A stretch of DNA of 64,000 bases, taken from positions 990,001 to 1,054,000 of the forward strand of contig NZ_CP102931.1 of assembly GCF_024734665.1 (NCBI RefSeq). Direction: 5' to 3'. The stretch comes from Variovorax paradoxus (GTDB lineage Bacteria > Pseudomonadota > Gammaproteobacteria > Burkholderiales > Burkholderiaceae_C). The stretch's first letter is position 1, and each line of letters opens with the position of its first letter. The notes under the pieces are model-generated. The model did not search any database. It was not told the DNA's origin and worked only from the letters and a program-made list of their open reading frames with translations. This document shows, piece after piece, positions 25,713 to 35,167 of the stretch. Made by a program: the position numbers and the translations under genes.

Positions 25713-27713
25713 TTACTTCCACTTCCAGCCGACGCCGGCGTTGAAGCCCCATTCCTTGCCCGTGGTCGAAACGCCCGCGCCCCAGGAAATCCTGCCGTCG
25801 TCGGTCAGGGCCTTGAAGGTCAGGGCAAGAGCGCTGTAGCCCTTGTAGCTGCCGAGACCAACGCCAACGGTCTTCTCGCCGGGGGACAGCGTCGGCAGGT
25901 AAGTGCCTGACATGGCGAAGGCCATGGCCGTGCCCGAGTAGGCGATGCGGGCCACGTCGCCGACCTGGCTCTGCACCTGATTCAGTTGGTTCAGATTGAC
26001 CGCATCGGTTGGCAGCACACCCGGCGCCACGTTGCCGATGCGCGTGCCGCCCGGTGCCTGCCCGTTGCCCAGCGTGACCTGGTTGTAGTTGACCGAGCCG
26101 TCCGGGTTGGTCGCGTACTGCACGCTGCTGGCCTTCACGGTGGCTGCGGATGCCTTGAGTTGTGCGATGTTGGTCGCATCGCTGTCGGCCGTGCCGGCTG
26201 CCACGCCCGTGATCTGGCGGTACTGGCCGTTGGCCGCATCGCCCACCGACACCGCTGCCTGTGTGCTGGTGGTCGCCTTGACAGCCGTCCGGTGTTCCGT
26301 CGGCGTATTGCCCGGTATGTATCCGGCCACGCCCGCTGCGGTGGAGGCCACCGAGCCCGCGCCCAGTGCGACGCCGCCGCTTTGCTGCGTGATGGCGCCG
26401 AAGCCGATGGCCGTGCCCTTGGAGATGTTCGGCGCCTGGCTCAGTGGCGTGCCGCCGGCGTCTGCGCCGTCACCCAGGGCCACGCCACCACCACCCGCGC
26501 GGGCATTGGCGCCGATCGCCTGCGAGCCCGTGGCCAGCGCCCCAGTACCGATGGCGATTGCGTTCAGACCCGTGGCCTGTGCACCGCTGCCGGCCGCGAA
26601 GGAGTTGGTGCCGCTGGCCACAGACAGCGGGCCGATCGCTACCGCTTTCTGGCCGCTGGCCACCGAATCGCCAGCCGTCGAATTGGTGTGGAAGTACTTG
26701 GTGCCCTTGTCGTTGATCGTGTTGACCGTCGTGCTCAGGCCGCCGAGATTGCTGTTGGTTGTGTTCAGGCTCGTCGAGAGATTGCCGACGCCGGTCGAGA
26801 GGCTGCTGATGCTGCTGGTTGCGGTATTCAGGCTCGTCAGGACGGACGTGGACAAGCTGTCGACGCGGCTGTTGACGCTGCCCAGTCCCGTGGAAGTCGA
26901 GGTCGACAGGCTCGCAACGGAGTTGTTCGTTGCGATCAAGCTGGTGGACAGGCTGGCCACGTTGCTGTTCGTCGTGTCCAGGCTGGTGGACAACGAAGCG
27001 GTCGCCGTCGATAGCTGACTGACATTGACGGCGTCCGTCGGAGCACCGCCCGCTGCAACATTGGTGAGCCTGCGTTCGCTGCCGGCAGCCCCCATCGACA
27101 CTTCACCAGCCGGCGTTGCACCGGAGATTGCAGCACCGGGGAAGGGTGTGTAGCCGGCTGTGCCTTGCAATGCAGCAAGCGAATCCGCCGTCTTGCTGGC
27201 TGCCCCGATGGCCACGCTGCTGTCGTACTTGGCGTCAGCCCCGTTGCCAAGAGCCGCGCTGCTTTGGCCGGCTGCGGTCGCAGCTGCGCCGATCGCAACC
27301 GAGTTCAGGCTTTGAGCTTGAGCGCCAAATCCCAGTGCGGTGCTTCCGACGCCGGACGCATTTGCCGAGAGGCCAAACGCGCTGGCCCACTGACCGGCTG
27401 TACCGGAGAAGCCGAAAACAGCGGCCCCGTTTCCAGTCCCTTGGGAATAAGTCCCGAACACCGACACCGCATCCAGACCGTTGCCGCTCGTGTTGCAACC
27501 GAGGATGTTGGACCACGGTCCGGTTCCATCGACCGGTTGAGCGTTTGTTCCGCTAACGGTCACCTGTCCGATGGTTGCCGTGGTTGTGGAGTTGCAGTCG
27601 GTCGGCGCATAGGTGGATGCGCTGGCATCCGATGTCGCCATCTGCAGGCCGGCAGCCAGAATTGCGCTGACTACTGCCGACAGCCTGAAGCTGCCACGAT
27701 ACAAATTATTCAT
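25713..27713 (-). CDS. Trimeric autotransporter adhesin (YadA-like)
   Basis: A 666-residue type Vc surface adhesin. It has a signal region (MNNLYRGSFRLSAVVSAILA, cleaved around residue 32), then a head with the left-handed parallel beta-roll pattern (AIGAAATAAG, ALGFGAQAQS, VAIGAASKTA and many more), a neck (RRLTNVAAGGAPTDAVNVSQL), and a coiled-coil stalk of about 100 residues built from repeats of SLSTSL with NSNVA (about 26730-27010). A second head and neck follow, and the C-terminal YadA anchor (VGVGLGSYKGYSALALTF, WGFNAGVGWKWK) forms the trimeric outer-membrane barrel. It mediates adhesion or autoaggregation. It is single, with no dedicated chaperone gene beside it. Confidence 0.92.
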   Translation of the reverse strand: MNNLYRGSFRLSAVVSAILAAGLQMATSDASASTYAPTDCNSTTTATIGQVTVSGTNAQPVDGTGPWSNILGCNTSGNGLDAVSVFGTYSQGTGNGAAVFGFSGTAGQWASAFGLSANASGVGSTALGFGAQAQSLNSVAIGAAATAAGQSSAALGNGADAKYDSSVAIGAASKTADSLAALQGTAGYTPFPGAAISGATPAGEVSMGAAGSERRLTNVAAGGAPTDAVNVSQLSTATASLSTSLDTTNSNVASLSTSLIATNNSVASLSTSTSTGLGSVNSRVDSLSTSVLTSLNTATSSISSLSTGVGNLSTSLNTTNSNLGGLSTTVNTINDKGTKYFHTNSTAGDSVASGQKAVAIGPLSVASGTNSFAAGSGAQATGLNAIAIGTGALATGSQAIGANARAGGGGVALGDGADAGGTPLSQAPNISKGTAIGFGAITQQSGGVALGAGSVASTAAGVAGYIPGNTPTEHRTAVKATTSTQAAVSVGDAANGQYRQITGVAAGTADSDATNIAQLKASAATVKASSVQYATNPDGSVNYNQVTLGNGQAPGGTRIGNVAPGVLPTDAVNLNQLNQVQSQVGDVARIAYSGTAMAFAMSGTYLPTLSPGEKTVGVGLGSYKGYSALALTFKALTDDGRISWGAGVSTTGKEWGFNAGVGWKWK

Positions 27714-28268
27714 AACAATTGATAAAGAAAAGGAAATCTAAAAATCTGCGGCCAAAAGGCGGATCTGTGCGCGCAAAAAATTGCGATTTGATTTGCGGCA
27801 TGAATTCCGGAGAGCCCGCGGCAGAGGGGCGTCTCCTGCTGCGCATGAGCGCATGTGATGTCGGCTGAATGCCGCGCCTCATGCTTCCCGTACTCCGCTA
27901 TGACCTTTTAGGCCGCGGAATGTATCGACTGACGATCGAATTGGACAATGACGTTTGCTGTCAATTAATGACCGCCGTCAATGGATTCAATGGCTCGCTG
28001 AGGGGCGAGCTTTTATCTCGAATTGGGGAGAAATTCGCGCTTTCCAAACGGCATTCGCGTAAGGCCGTTGTGCGCGCTCTTGTTCGTTGTCGATTAATGA
28101 CAAGAATTGGCAAAGAATGTCATTCGGCGGCGCTGAAAACGTTTTCTTCTTTGAATCGAAAAGTTCACGCTTTCAGCGCAGGAGCCCCGATGCCGTGATG
28201 CTTCGGGAACTGCGATGGCTCCGAACAAACCACCTCGGCACGCTCGAGGAATTCGTGCCGGTTTCTTG
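27714..28268. other. AT-richer intergenic region upstream of the adhesin
   Basis: A 555-nt stretch without a convincing gene. It is visibly poorer in GC than its flanks (TTGATAAAGAAAAGG, CGCAAAAAATTGCG). It contains a nearly exact repeat, GTC(A/G)ATTAATGAC, at 27960-27972 and 28089-28101, which may be binding sites. A 109-codon rightward frame (27869-28198) exists, but its third codon positions are not GC-rich like true genes here; if real it would be of foreign origin. The adhesin promoter should lie at its left end; no clear -35/-10 pair or ribosome site was found. Confidence 0.5.
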
Positions 28269-29255
28269 CTACCAGGGCCAGGCGATGCGTGTGCTCATGC
28301 CCGTCTCAGCCGCACGCGCATGCAGCAGGCGCGCAACGGTCAGGTCCTGCAGCGCGAGGCCCGTCATGTCGAAGACGGTGATGTCGTCGGCGGCTCGTTC
28401 GACAGCCGCCTTGCCGCTCAACAGGTCGCCCAGTTCGACGCATGGCGTGTCGGGTGCCCATTGCGTTTCGCCGATTTGCTGCGCCTGCGTGCGGTCGTCG
28501 ACGAACAGGCGCACGCGCGGCAGCAGGCCTTCGGGAAGTTCGCGCTTGCCGCGGGTGTCGGCGCCGACGCAGTTCAGGTGCGTGCCGGGTTGCACGGCTT
28601 CGAGGTCGAAGAGGGCGCCGCCGCCCGGCGTGGCGGTGATCACGATGTCGCTTCGGGCAACAGCGGCGTTGCGGTCGCTGGCCGGCGCGATGTCGCAGCG
28701 ACCGGTGAAATGGGCTTCGAATGCCGCATTGCGCTGGCCGTTCGTACTTATATAAAGAACCTCGCGCAGCGATGGCACGAGGCGCAGCGCGAAGTCGAGC
28801 TGGATGCGCGCCTGCACGCCGGTGCCGAAGAGGCACAGCCGCGTGCTGTCGGGCCGTGCAAGCTGCTGAAGGCCGAGCCCGCCCGCCGCGCCCGTGCGCA
28901 CTGTCGTCACCGTGTTGCCGTCGATGACGCACAGCGGCCGGCCGGTCGCGGGGTCGATCAGCAGGATCGTCGCCTGGTGGGGCTCGCCGCCGCGCTGCCG
29001 GTTGGCCGGCCAGAAGCCCGCGGCCTTGAAGCCGAGCAGGCCCTGGGCCTGCACGTCACCGGACTTGATGCCGAACACCCCGCCCGTGCGCAGCGGCTCT
29101 CGCACGACCGGGAAGACGCGGCCCTCGCGCTCGCTGTGCAGCACGAAGGCTTCTCGCACAGCCTGGAGCACGTCGTCGGGAGAGAGGAGGGCGTCGACCT
29201 GGTGCTTGTCGAGCAGCAGGAGTTGGGCGTCCGAAGGCGCGGGGGATGATGTCAT
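28269..29255 (-). CDS. Ornithine cyclodeaminase / mu-crystallin family protein
   Basis: A 328-residue NAD(P)-dependent enzyme. The substrate-pocket Lys is in GGVFGIKSGD, the arginine-bearing helix in TVTTVRTGAAGGLGLQQLA, the dinucleotide-binding turn in LCLFGTGVQARIQ, and the VGADTRGKRELP segment supplies the catalytic Asp. The typical FDSTG loop reads FDMTGLALQD. Members convert ornithine to proline, reduce cyclic imines, or make unusual amino acids such as 2,3-diaminopropionate; the exact substrate cannot be told. The nearest upstream sequence (29256-29275) is AT-rich with TAATAT very near the start codon, suggesting a short leader. Confidence 0.85.
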   Translation of the reverse strand: MTSSPAPSDAQLLLLDKHQVDALLSPDDVLQAVREAFVLHSEREGRVFPVVREPLRTGGVFGIKSGDVQAQGLLGFKAAGFWPANRQRGGEPHQATILLIDPATGRPLCVIDGNTVTTVRTGAAGGLGLQQLARPDSTRLCLFGTGVQARIQLDFALRLVPSLREVLYISTNGQRNAAFEAHFTGRCDIAPASDRNAAVARSDIVITATPGGGALFDLEAVQPGTHLNCVGADTRGKRELPEGLLPRVRLFVDDRTQAQQIGETQWAPDTPCVELGDLLSGKAAVERAADDITVFDMTGLALQDLTVARLLHARAAETGMSTRIAWPW

Positions 29256-29310
29256 CTGGAAATATTATCTACTTTCAGACGAAAAATCAAAGGTAACGCA
29301 GGCTGGCGGC

Positions 29311-29619
29311 TCAGCGGCCGGTATGCACCTTGATCCGGATCGTCGCCACGTCCCATCCCCGGTTCTTGAGCCGCGTCACCAGCATCGGCGACAGCTGCCG
29401 CAGCTTGGCGGCCGCGGCGCTGCCCTTGACCAGCAGGCACCACACGTCGCCCTCGGCCGGCCCGGCCTGCACGGCGCCGCGCATGGCCGGCGGAATCAGC
29501 CCTTCCACGGCCTTGAGCCGCTCCGCGGTGTCGCGTGCGCGCGCCATCAGGCTGCCCAGGGTGGGCGCGCCTTCTGCAGCTTGCTGCAGCGAAATGGCGG
29601 GGGGAAGTCGGCGATACAT
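29311..29619 (-). CDS. dciA: DciA/DUF721 family protein
   Basis: A 102-residue basic protein with the DUF721 pattern (a helix ending [13 protein letters not shown], then [33 protein letters not shown] and a final strand VATIRIKVH). DciA is the ancestral loader of the replicative helicase DnaB in bacteria without DnaC. The family usually sits divergent from, or just before, secA, as here. The start is ATG 29619; an upstream in-frame extension has unlikely composition. Confidence 0.8.
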   Translation of the reverse strand: MYRRLPPAISLQQAAEGAPTLGSLMARARDTAERLKAVEGLIPPAMRGAVQAGPAEGDVWCLLVKGSAAAAKLRQLSPMLVTRLKNRGWDVATIRIKVHTGR

Positions 29620-29788
29620 CGGTAATCCAGGGGTTAGAAACAAGACAGCTAAAATGCCCGGTTTGCCGGCGTTCGCGCCGGAAAAAAGGCTGCTTGCTTT
29701 CATTGAAAGCGCGCCCAACTGCTTTCACCATATCTTAGGGAATCCGGTCGAAGTGCCTGCCGTATCAGGTGCCCGCCCATCTCCACCC

Positions 29789-32575
29789 ATGGCAACCAAC
29801 TTCCTGACCCAGATTTTCGGCAGTCGCAACGACCGGCTCCTCAAGCAGTATCGCAAGACGGTGGAACGCATCAATGCGCTCGAACCCGAATTCGAGAAGC
29901 TCAGCGACGATGCGCTGCGTGCCAAGACGCAGGAGTTCAAGGACCGCGTCACCAAGGGTGAATCGCTCGACGACCTGCTGCCGGAAGCCTTCGCCACGGT
30001 GCGCGAAGGCTCCAAGCGCGTCATGAAGATGCGCCACTTCGACGTTCAATTGCTCGGCGGCATGGCGCTGCACAACGGCAAGATCTCCGAAATGCGCACC
30101 GGCGAAGGCAAGACGCTGACCGCCACGCTGCCGGTGTACCTGAACGCGCTGTCCGGCCAGGGCGTGCACGTGGTCACAGTGAACGACTACCTGGCCAATC
30201 GCGACGCGACCTGGATGGGGCGCCTCTACAACTTCCTCGGTCTCTCGGTGGGCATCAACCTGCCGCAGATGCCGCGCGAGGAAAAGCAGGCCGCTTACCG
30301 CAGCGACATCACGTACGGCACGAACAACGAGTACGGCTTCGACTACCTGCGCGACAACATGGTCTACGAGCCCGGCGACCGGGTGCAGCGCGGCCTGAAC
30401 TACGCCATCGTCGACGAAGTGGACTCGATCCTGATCGACGAGGCCCGCACCCCGCTGATCATCAGCGGCCAGGCCGAAGACCACACCGACCTCTACCTGG
30501 CCATCAACAAGGTGGTGCCGCTGCTCAAGAAGCAGGAAGGCGAAGCCGACCCGCGCACGGGCGAGGGCGTCACGGTGCCCGGCGACTTCACGGTCGACGA
30601 AAAGACCCACCAGGTGTTCCTGACCGAAGACGGCCACGAGAACGCCGAGCGCATCCTGGGCGAATTCAAGCTGCTGCCCGAGGGCGCCTCGCTCTACGAC
30701 CCGGCCAACATCACGCTGATGCATCACCTGAATGCAGCGCTGCGTGCACGTCACCTCTACCACCGTGACCAGCACTATGTGGTGCAGCAGGGCGAAGTGG
30801 TGATCGTCGACGAATTCACCGGCCGCCTGATGACGGGCCGCCGCTGGAGCGATGGCCTGCACCAGGCCGTGGAAGCCAAGGAAGGCGTGGAGATCCAGGC
30901 CGAGAACCAGACGCTGGCTTCCATCACCTTCCAGAACTACTTCCGCCTGTACGGCAAGTTGGCCGGCATGACCGGCACGGCCGACACCGAGGCCTACGAA
31001 TTCCAGGAAATCTACGGTCTCGAGACCACGATCATTCCGCCCAACCGCATCAGCAAGCGCGAAGACCAGCTCGACCGCGTCTACAAGACGACGCGCGAGA
31101 AGTACGAAGCGGCCATTCAAGATATCCGCGAGTGCTACGAGCGCGGCCAGCCGGTGCTGGTGGGCACCTCGTCCATCGAGAACTCCGAAATCATCGACGC
31201 GCTGCTCACCAAGGCGGACCTGCCGCACCAGGTGCTCAACGCCAAGCAGCACGCTCGCGAGGCCGACATCGTGGCGCAGGCCGGCCGCACGAAGATGATC
31301 ACCATCGCGACCAACATGGCTGGCCGCGGTACCGACATCGTGCTGGGCGGCAACATCGAGAAGATGATCGAGGCCATCGAGAACGACGAAGGCCGCGACG
31401 AAGCCACGAAGAAGGCCGACATCGAACACGTCCGCGCTGAATGGAACAAGGACCACGAGTTCGTGAAGTCGCTCGGCGGCCTGCGCATCATCGCGACCGA
31501 ACGCCACGAGTCGCGCCGCATCGACAACCAGCTGCGCGGCCGTTCGGGCCGCCAGGGCGACCCGGGCTCTTCGCGCTTCTACCTGAGCCTGGACGATCCG
31601 CTGATGCGCATCTTCGCGGGCGACCGCGTGAAGGCGATCATGGACCGCCTGAAGATGCCCGACGGCGAAGCCATCGAAGCCGGCATCGTCACGCGCAGCA
31701 TCGAGAGCGCGCAGCGCAAGGTCGAGGCGCGCAACTTCGACATTCGCAAGCAGCTGCTCGAATACGACGACGTGTCGAACGACCAGCGCAAGGTGATCTA
31801 CCAGCAGCGCAACGACATCCTCGATGCGGGCGACCTCACGGCGCAGATCGCGGCGCTGCGCGAAGGCTGCTTCACCGACCTCGTGCGCCAGTACATCCCG
31901 AGCGAATCGGTCGAAGAGCAATGGGACCTGGACGGCCTCGAGAAGAGCCTCTTCAACGAGTGGGGCATCGACATGCCGCTCAAGAAGGAAGTCGAGGCCT
32001 CGGAAGCCATCGCCGACGAAGACATCGTCGAGAAGGTGCTGAAGAACGCCAATGAGACCTTCGACGCCAAGGTCGCACTGATCGGCCAGGAGAACTTCAC
32101 CCAGTTCGAGCGCATGGTGCTGCTGCAGAGCATCGACACCCATTGGCGCGAACACCTGGCCTCGCTCGACTACCTGCGCCAGGGCATTCACCTGCGCGGC
32201 TATGCGCAGAAGCAGCCCAAGCAGGAATACAAGCGCGAAGCCTTCGAGCTCTTCGGCCAGTTGCTCGACTCGGTCAAGAACGAAGTCACGCGCCAGCTGA
32301 TGACGGTGCGCGTGCAGTCGGGCGAGCAGCTCGAGGAAGCCGCCGAAGCGCTCGAAAGCCGCGGCGAGAACGTCGCCAACATCACCTACAGCGCGCCGAC
32401 CGAAACCGGCGAAGTCGAGGTGCGTGTCGACGAGGAAAGCCAGCGCCGCCTGGCGGCCGCCGGTCTGGGCACGCTGAGCGCCGAAGCCCTGGCCTTCGCC
32501 CGCGTCGGCCGCAACGATCCGTGCCCTTGCGGCAGTGGCAAGAAGTACAAGCAGTGCCACGGCAAGCTGAACTGA
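29789..32575 (+). CDS. secA: Preprotein translocase ATPase SecA
   Basis: 928 residues, standard SecA length. N-terminal helix [18 protein letters not shown], Walker A in [33 protein letters not shown] (DEAD-like box), preprotein cross-linking and helical-scaffold domains, [12 protein letters not shown] in NBD2, and a C-terminal zinc motif [13 protein letters not shown] that binds SecB. It pushes unfolded precursors through SecYEG. No secM precedes it. The 5' leader holds a perfect CCGGCG-TTCG-CGCCGG hairpin (29666-29681) shortly after a TAAAAT box (29650-29655). argJ follows after 31 nt. Confidence 0.98.
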   Translation: MATNFLTQIFGSRNDRLLKQYRKTVERINALEPEFEKLSDDALRAKTQEFKDRVTKGESLDDLLPEAFATVREGSKRVMKMRHFDVQLLGGMALHNGKISEMRTGEGKTLTATLPVYLNALSGQGVHVVTVNDYLANRDATWMGRLYNFLGLSVGINLPQMPREEKQAAYRSDITYGTNNEYGFDYLRDNMVYEPGDRVQRGLNYAIVDEVDSILIDEARTPLIISGQAEDHTDLYLAINKVVPLLKKQEGEADPRTGEGVTVPGDFTVDEKTHQVFLTEDGHENAERILGEFKLLPEGASLYDPANITLMHHLNAALRARHLYHRDQHYVVQQGEVVIVDEFTGRLMTGRRWSDGLHQAVEAKEGVEIQAENQTLASITFQNYFRLYGKLAGMTGTADTEAYEFQEIYGLETTIIPPNRISKREDQLDRVYKTTREKYEAAIQDIRECYERGQPVLVGTSSIENSEIIDALLTKADLPHQVLNAKQHAREADIVAQAGRTKMITIATNMAGRGTDIVLGGNIEKMIEAIENDEGRDEATKKADIEHVRAEWNKDHEFVKSLGGLRIIATERHESRRIDNQLRGRSGRQGDPGSSRFYLSLDDPLMRIFAGDRVKAIMDRLKMPDGEAIEAGIVTRSIESAQRKVEARNFDIRKQLLEYDDVSNDQRKVIYQQRNDILDAGDLTAQIAALREGCFTDLVRQYIPSESVEEQWDLDGLEKSLFNEWGIDMPLKKEVEASEAIADEDIVEKVLKNANETFDAKVALIGQENFTQFERMVLLQSIDTHWREHLASLDYLRQGIHLRGYAQKQPKQEYKREAFELFGQLLDSVKNEVTRQLMTVRVQSGEQLEEAAEALESRGENVANITYSAPTETGEVEVRVDEESQRRLAAAGLGTLSAEALAFARVGRNDPCPCGSGKKYKQCHGKLN

Positions 32576-32606
32576 CGTCCGCAACACATTCACCGAGAGA
32601 AACCCC

Positions 32607-33836
32607 ATGCCCGTGAACCTGTCTGCCCCTGATCCTGCCGCCTTGTTCGCGGTGCCCGGCGTTCGCATCGGCGTGGCCGAAGCGGGCGTGCGCAAGGCCA
32701 ATCGCAAGGACCTGACCGTCGTGCTGATCGACGAAGGCTCGGCAGTCGGCGGGGTGTTCACCCAGAACCGTTTCTGCGCCGCGCCGGTGCAGGTCTGCCG
32801 CGACCACCTGGCCGCGAACTACGGCATCCGGGCGATGGTGATCAACACCGGCAATGCCAACGCCGGCACGGGCGAAGACGGGCTGATGCGCACGCGCTCC
32901 ACCTGCATCGCGCTCGCGCGCAAGCTGGAGATCGCGCCCGAGCAGATCCTGCCGTTCTCCACCGGCGTGATCATGGAGCCGCTGCCCGTGGACCGCATCG
33001 AAGCGGGCCTGCCGGCCGCGCTGGCCGATGCCGACGCGAACCACTGGGCGCGCGCGGCCGAAGGCATCATGACCACCGACACGATTCCCAAGGCCTTCAG
33101 CCAGCAGGTTCAGATCGGCGGCGCCACTGTCACCATCACCGGCATCAGCAAGGGCGCCGGCATGATCCGCCCGAACATGGCGACCATGCTGGGCTTCATG
33201 GCCACCGACGCGAAGATCGATCCGTCGCTGATCCAGCCGCTGGCCAAGCTGCTGGCCGATGCCTCGTTCAATCGCGTGACCATCGACGGCGACACCTCGA
33301 CCAACGACTCGTTCGTGGTCATTGCCACGCAGAAGGCGTCGCACGCGACCATCACGTCGCTCGATTCGGCCGACGGCAAGGCGCTTGTGGCCGCGATGCA
33401 GAACGTGGCCCGCCAACTGGCGCAGGCCATCGTGCGCGACGGCGAAGGCGCGACCAAGTTCATCACCATCCAGGTCGAAGGCGGCCGCGATGCCGCCGAG
33501 TGCAAGCAGGTGGCGTATGCCGTGGCGCATTCGCCGCTGGTCAAGACGGCCTTCTACGCCAGCGACCCGAATCTGGGCCGCATCCTGGCGGCCGTCGGCT
33601 ATGCGGGCATCGCTGACCTCGACCAGACCGGCATCGACCTGTTCCTCGACGATGTGCACGTGGCCGTCAAGGGCGGACGCAACCCGTCGTACCGCGAAGA
33701 AGACGGCCAGCGCGTGATGAAGCAGAGCGAGATCACGGTGCGCATTGGCCTCGGCCGCGGCACGGCCAGCGAGACGGTGTGGACCTGCGACTTCAGCCAC
33801 GAATATGTGACCATCAACGCCGACTACCGGTCATGA
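32607..33836 (+). CDS. argJ: Bifunctional ornithine acetyltransferase / N-acetylglutamate synthase
   Basis: 409 residues. ArgJ self-cleaves before the nucleophilic Thr of the ATML motif; this is visible as [16 protein letters not shown] with Thr193. It moves acetyl from N-acetylornithine to glutamate, making the arginine pathway cyclic, and may also use acetyl-CoA. Other conserved parts are [14 protein letters not shown] and the C-terminal [16 protein letters not shown]. It is preceded by GAGAGAAAC and overlaps the following ATPase gene (ATGA). Confidence 0.97.
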   Translation: MPVNLSAPDPAALFAVPGVRIGVAEAGVRKANRKDLTVVLIDEGSAVGGVFTQNRFCAAPVQVCRDHLAANYGIRAMVINTGNANAGTGEDGLMRTRSTCIALARKLEIAPEQILPFSTGVIMEPLPVDRIEAGLPAALADADANHWARAAEGIMTTDTIPKAFSQQVQIGGATVTITGISKGAGMIRPNMATMLGFMATDAKIDPSLIQPLAKLLADASFNRVTIDGDTSTNDSFVVIATQKASHATITSLDSADGKALVAAMQNVARQLAQAIVRDGEGATKFITIQVEGGRDAAECKQVAYAVAHSPLVKTAFYASDPNLGRILAAVGYAGIADLDQTGIDLFLDDVHVAVKGGRNPSYREEDGQRVMKQSEITVRIGLGRGTASETVWTCDFSHEYVTINADYRS

Positions 33837-34708
33837 ACGAGCAGTTCCAGAAGCTGATCGAGCGCGCCGAGCAGCTCATTTCCCGCATCGAATCTATCCT
33901 TCCGCAGCCGCTGGCCGCGCCCGCCGACTGGAACGCATCCATCGCCTGGCGCTACCGCCGCCGCAACTCGGGCCACGGTGTGCTTGAGCCAGTGAAGCAC
34001 GTGGCCGCGATGGCGCTCGATTCGCTGAAGGAAATCGACGTCCAGAAGGAAAAGATCGCGCGCAACACGCAGCAGTTCGTCGAAGGCAAGCCGGCCAACA
34101 ACGTGCTGCTGACGGGCGCGCGTGGCACGGGCAAGTCGTCGTTGATCCGTGCTTGCCTGCAGGCTTATGCGCCGCAGGGCCTGCGCCTGATCGAAGTGGA
34201 CAAGGCCGAACTCGTCGACCTGCCCGACATCGTCGAAGTTGTGTCGCAGCGTCCCGAGAAATTCATCGTGTTCAGCGACGACCTGAGCTTCGACGAAGGC
34301 GAGCCGGGCTACAAGGCGCTGAAGTCGATCCTCGACGGGTCGATTGCGGCCTCGACGCCCAACGTGCTGATCTACGCGACCAGCAACCGGCGCCACCTGC
34401 TGCCCGAGTACATGAAGGAAAACCTCACGTACACCCACACCGACGATGGCGAAGTCCATCCCGGCGAGGTGATCGAGGAAAAGATCTCGCTGTCGGAGCG
34501 CTTCGGCCTCTGGGTGAGCTTCTATCCCTTCAGCCAGAACGAGTACCTGACGATCGTGGGGCAGTGGCTCTCGTCGTTCGGCGTGGACGACGCAGCCATC
34601 GCGGCGGCGCGGCCCGAGGCGCTCGTGTGGGCGCTGGAGCGCGGTTCGCGCAGCGGCCGCGTGGCCTACCAGTTCGCGCGCGACTACGCGGGCCGGAGCG
34701 CCGCGTGA
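33833..34708 (+). CDS. DUF815 AAA-type ATPase
   Basis: 291 residues. Walker A is GARGTGKSS (about residues 94-102), Walker B is [15 protein letters not shown], and an arginine-bearing segment [15 protein letters not shown] follows, the pattern of the DUF815 branch of AAA ATPases. The function of this family is not established; genes sit next to argJ, mutT and secA in many Betaproteobacteria. The start ATG 33833 overlaps the argJ stop, and its own stop overlaps the GTG of the NUDIX gene, so the three are translationally coupled. Confidence 0.85.
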   Translation: MNEQFQKLIERAEQLISRIESILPQPLAAPADWNASIAWRYRRRNSGHGVLEPVKHVAAMALDSLKEIDVQKEKIARNTQQFVEGKPANNVLLTGARGTGKSSLIRACLQAYAPQGLRLIEVDKAELVDLPDIVEVVSQRPEKFIVFSDDLSFDEGEPGYKALKSILDGSIAASTPNVLIYATSNRRHLLPEYMKENLTYTHTDDGEVHPGEVIEEKISLSERFGLWVSFYPFSQNEYLTIVGQWLSSFGVDDAAIAAARPEALVWALERGSRSGRVAYQFARDYAGRSAA

Positions 34709-35160
34709 GCGAGCCTCGCAAGCACACGGAAGTCGCGGTCGGCGTGCTGATTCGCCTGTCCGACGACGCGCTGCTGCTCTCGAGCCGGCCCGAAGGCAAG
34801 GCCTATGCGGGCTTCTGGGAGTTTCCCGGCGGCAAGATCGAGGCGGGCGAGACGGTCGAAGAGGCACTGCGGCGCGAGCTGCAGGAGGAACTCGGCATCA
34901 CCATCGACGGCGCCGAAGTCTGGAAGATCACGGAGCATGACTACCCGCATGCGCTGGTGCGCCTGCACTGGTGCAAGGTGACGGCCTGGAGCGGCGAGTT
35001 CGAGATGCGCGAAGGCCAGCAGATGGCCTGGCAACAGCTGCCGCTGGACGTGACGCCGGTACTCCCGGGCGCGTTTCCGGTGCTGCAATGGCTGTCGGAA
35101 GAGCGCGGCCTGCCGTTCGTGCCGCCTCCGGTCGTCGCGCCTGTTGCGCCGGCCAACTGA
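34705..35160 (+). CDS. mutT: MutT-type NUDIX hydrolase
   Basis: 151 residues from a GTG that overlaps the preceding stop (GTGA). The Nudix box reads GGKIEAGETVEEALRRELQE followed by ELGI, matching GX5EX7REUXEEXGU. The size, the N-terminal VAVGVLIR and the GFWEFPGGK segment agree with MutT-type 8-oxo-dGTP pyrophosphatases that keep oxidised nucleotides out of DNA. The proline-rich tail (PPPVVAPVAPAN) is poorly conserved. A 7-nt gap separates it from the first acyltransferase gene. Confidence 0.88.
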   Translation: MSEPRKHTEVAVGVLIRLSDDALLLSSRPEGKAYAGFWEFPGGKIEAGETVEEALRRELQEELGITIDGAEVWKITEHDYPHALVRLHWCKVTAWSGEFEMREGQQMAWQQLPLDVTPVLPGAFPVLQWLSEERGLPFVPPPVVAPVAPAN

Positions 35161-35167
35161 CTGATTG

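Noticed and set aside
27869..28198. 109-codon frame in the adhesin upstream region
   Set aside because: Codon third positions are not GC-biased, there is no ribosome site or known domain, and it contains the repeated ATTAATGAC motifs; kept only as part of the intergenic note.
29765..32761. 998-codon open frame opposite secA
   Set aside because: Antisense shadow of a highly conserved gene; no recognisable motif.
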